Below are positions 4,348 to 5,775 of a stretch of DNA of 5,775 bases, piece after piece. This DNA comes from an uncultured Clostridium sp. GTDB taxonomy: Bacteria; Bacillota; Clostridia; Lachnospirales; Lachnospiraceae. Where the stretch lies: NCBI GenBank assembly GCA_958349075.1, contig CATWBR010000306.1, positions 1 through 5,775 of the forward strand. The letters are read 5' to 3'. Under the pieces are notes generated by a model. It saw only the letters and a list, made by a program, of their open reading frames with translations. It was not told where the DNA came from and made no database searches. Made by a program: the position numbers and the translations under genes. Numbering within the stretch: position 1 is the stretch's first letter; each line of letters begins with the position of its first letter.

Positions 4348-5715
4348 AAATAAGTCATTTAATGCTTCGCTCATCGTCGGGTGGGTGTAAATCATATCGC
4401 GCAGTTTTGTGTAAGGTATCTGTGCGTCCATTGCAAGTTTCACCAGGTTGACCATCTCATGGGACTCTTCGCAGAAGAGATGCGCACCCAGAATCAGACC
4501 TGTCTTTTCATCGATGACGGCTTTCAGAAGACCTGAAGGCTGCTCCAACACCTGGGCCTTGGGGATTGCCCCCGCCATCAGTCTGGCGACCTTGACCTGA
4601 TACCCCTTTTCCACTGCCTCCTGCTCGCTCATCCCCACTCTGGAGAACGGAGGATTTAAGAAGACACTGTACGGTACGGCTCCGCGCTCGTTGAGAGTAT
4701 AGCTTCCGTCTCCAAGAACAGCCGATTTGACAATGCGGAAATCATCCAGTGATATATAAGTGAACTGAAGTCCGCCTGCCACATCTCCCATTGCGTATAT
4801 GTGAGGTGCTGAGGTCTGCATATGCTCATTTACCGCTACTCCGCCGCGGGCATTCAGCTCCACACCGGCTGCGTCCAGGCCCAGTTCAGCGGTATTCGGT
4901 CTTCTTCCCGTTGCCACGAGAACCGCGTCCGCGCTCAATTTGGTCACCGTATCGCCAACTTTTACCGTAACGGCCGCCCTGCCTCCCTCTTCCAGTACCG
5001 ACTGGATTGCAGCGCCTGTTATCACGGCCGCACCGCGGCTCTCAAGGTTTTCTCTTACGGCTCCTGCTATCTCTTCGTCCTCCCTTGGAAGGAAACGCTC
5101 TTCGTTCTGAAGAATCGTAACGCTGCTGCCAAAATCTGCATAAATGGAGGCAAACTCTACTCCGATATAACCGCCGCCGATAATCACCAGCTTCTCCGGC
5201 AGTTTTTTAAGTTCCAGAAGCCCTTCGCTCGTAAATGCATATGGATTTCCTTTAAGCCCTTCAATCGGAGGTACAAAAGCTACGGAACCTGTATTTAAGA
5301 AAATCTGTGTTCCTTCCAGTTCTTCCCTTCCCTGCTCCGTCGTCACCTCGACCGTGTGTGGGGAAAGCAGTTTTGCCCTGCCGGTGATAACCGTCACATT
5401 AGGAGCCTGAACTACCTTCTGATAATTCTTTTCGCGAAGTTTTCCGGTAAGGCCCGACTTTCCTTCGACCGCCTTCTCATAAATTGCCGCCCGCTCCTCA
5501 AAGCTTCCTGCGGACATCTTTGCTTCCTGTGCTTTATGTACCAGATACTTGGTCGGAATACACCCCACGTTGATACAGGTTCCGCCGTACATACCGGAAG
5601 ACTGCTCAATCAGCGCCGTGCGCTTTCCGGCCTTTCCCATTGCCGCCGCGAGAGTTTTACCTCCCTTGCCAAAACCGATGATAACCGCATCATAATTATT
5701 ATTCCTGATCTCCAT
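4336..5715 (-). CDS. rclA: RclA-like FAD-dependent pyridine nucleotide-disulfide oxidoreductase
   Basis: This 459-residue class I flavoprotein disulfide reductase is cytoplasmic and expected to be a homodimer. From the N-terminus (numbered from ATG 5715): FAD-binding GFGKGG (14-19); redox-active pair CINVGC (Cys47, Cys52) within MYGGTCINVGCIPTK; nucleotide-binding GGGYIG (180-185); ATGRRPN (268-274); second FAD contact MGDVAGGLQFTYISLDD (309-325); dimerisation domain from about 345; C-terminal HPTMSE with the His445-Glu450 dyad. From memory of E. coli RclA, the segments GFGK.GKTLA, MYGGTCIN.GCIPTK, GLQFTYISLDD.RIV, PYSVF..PP.SRVGM and the C-terminal HP.MSE.LNDLF are shared, which separates it from generic dihydrolipoamide dehydrogenase. 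E. coli RclA confers resistance to reactive chlorine species and is reported to reduce Cu(II). The start is set by AGGAGG 6 nt before ATG 5715; the ATG at 5730 has no such site. Downstream follow the VanW-domain and rhodanese genes; RclB and RclC are not seen. The 60 bp left upstream show no convincing promoter. Confidence 0.88.
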   Translation of the reverse strand: MEIRNNNYDAVIIGFGKGGKTLAAAMGKAGKRTALIEQSSGMYGGTCINVGCIPTKYLVHKAQEAKMSAGSFEERAAIYEKAVEGKSGLTGKLREKNYQKVVQAPNVTVITGRAKLLSPHTVEVTTEQGREELEGTQIFLNTGSVAFVPPIEGLKGNPYAFTSEGLLELKKLPEKLVIIGGGYIGVEFASIYADFGSSVTILQNEERFLPREDEEIAGAVRENLESRGAAVITGAAIQSVLEEGGRAAVTVKVGDTVTKLSADAVLVATGRRPNTAELGLDAAGVELNARGGVAVNEHMQTSAPHIYAMGDVAGGLQFTYISLDDFRIVKSAVLGDGSYTLNERGAVPYSVFLNPPFSRVGMSEQEAVEKGYQVKVARLMAGAIPKAQVLEQPSGLLKAVIDEKTGLILGAHLFCEESHEMVNLVKLAMDAQIPYTKLRDMIYTHPTMSEALNDLFNID

Positions 5716-5721
5716 GTTGCT

Positions 5722-5727
5722 CCTCCT
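5722..5727 (-). promoter_or_regulatory. ribosome binding site of the RclA-like gene
   Basis: On the - strand AGGAGG, continuing into AG, lies 6 nt before ATG 5713-5715. It overlaps the five extra codons of the longer frame that starts at 5730, so it argues that those codons are leader, not protein. Confidence 0.85.
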
Positions 5728-5775
5728 CATTTATCTTTTTTTCTATCTGTATTTTTTTTAGTTACAGTTCATACT

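Noticed and set aside
4822..5298. 158-codon + strand frame opposite the RclA-like gene
   Set aside because: It is a shadow of a strongly conserved flavoprotein; no family motif is seen in it.
5716..5775. Promoter of the RclA-like gene
   Set aside because: The 60 bp are A-rich on the coding strand with loose -10-like words but no credible -35/-10 pair; the promoter probably lies at or beyond the window edge.

Overview
The window looks like chromosome from a low-to-mid-GC Gram-positive anaerobe of the Clostridia, most likely Lachnospiraceae (Clostridium/Enterocloster/Hungatella-like). Three things point there: strong purine-rich Shine-Dalgarno sites (AGGAGG, AAGGGG, AAAGGG), a VanW/YoaR-type membrane-anchored envelope protein, and a lipobox lipoprotein. 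The genus is inferred from protein character only, since no search could be run. There are six protein genes and no RNA gene, CRISPR array or insertion sequence.

Left part (1-1168): a GC-rich leader, then a complete LysR-type regulator on the + strand (start 148, not the longer GTG frame at 97). It ends at a hairpin terminator that also has a T-run on the other side, so it probably works in both directions.

Middle (1177-2014): a compact divergent pair. A 76-residue unknown protein runs on the - strand, and a 106-residue XRE/Cro-type regulator runs on the +. The 172 bp between them hold a near-consensus - strand promoter (TTGACA, 17 bp, TAAAAT), a + strand TATAAT, a perfect dyad AGTTTATGGCATAAACT just upstream of the XRE ribosome binding site, and a 13/17 copy of that dyad lying on the - strand -10 box. 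The two copies are 62 bp apart, close to six helical turns. This looks like a self-contained autoregulated switch. A perfect 15-bp hairpin closes the region between the convergent XRE and rhodanese genes.

Right part (2065-5715): three - strand genes that could form one operon, in transcription order: an RclA-like flavoprotein disulfide oxidoreductase, a VanW-domain membrane-anchored protein, and a rhodanese lipoprotein. Gaps are 53 and 61 bp with no terminator visible. RclA of E. coli protects against hypochlorous acid and is reported to reduce Cu(II) to Cu(I). The E. coli partners RclB and RclC are not seen here; two predicted surface proteins follow instead. The rhodanese lipoprotein carries a linker with methionine at exactly every fourth residue (35, 39, 43, 47, 51), which could bind Cu(I) or be oxidised sacrificially by HOCl. 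The combination suggests an envelope-facing reactive-chlorine/copper defence module in an anaerobe. That is the most interesting hypothesis of the window, and it is an inference.
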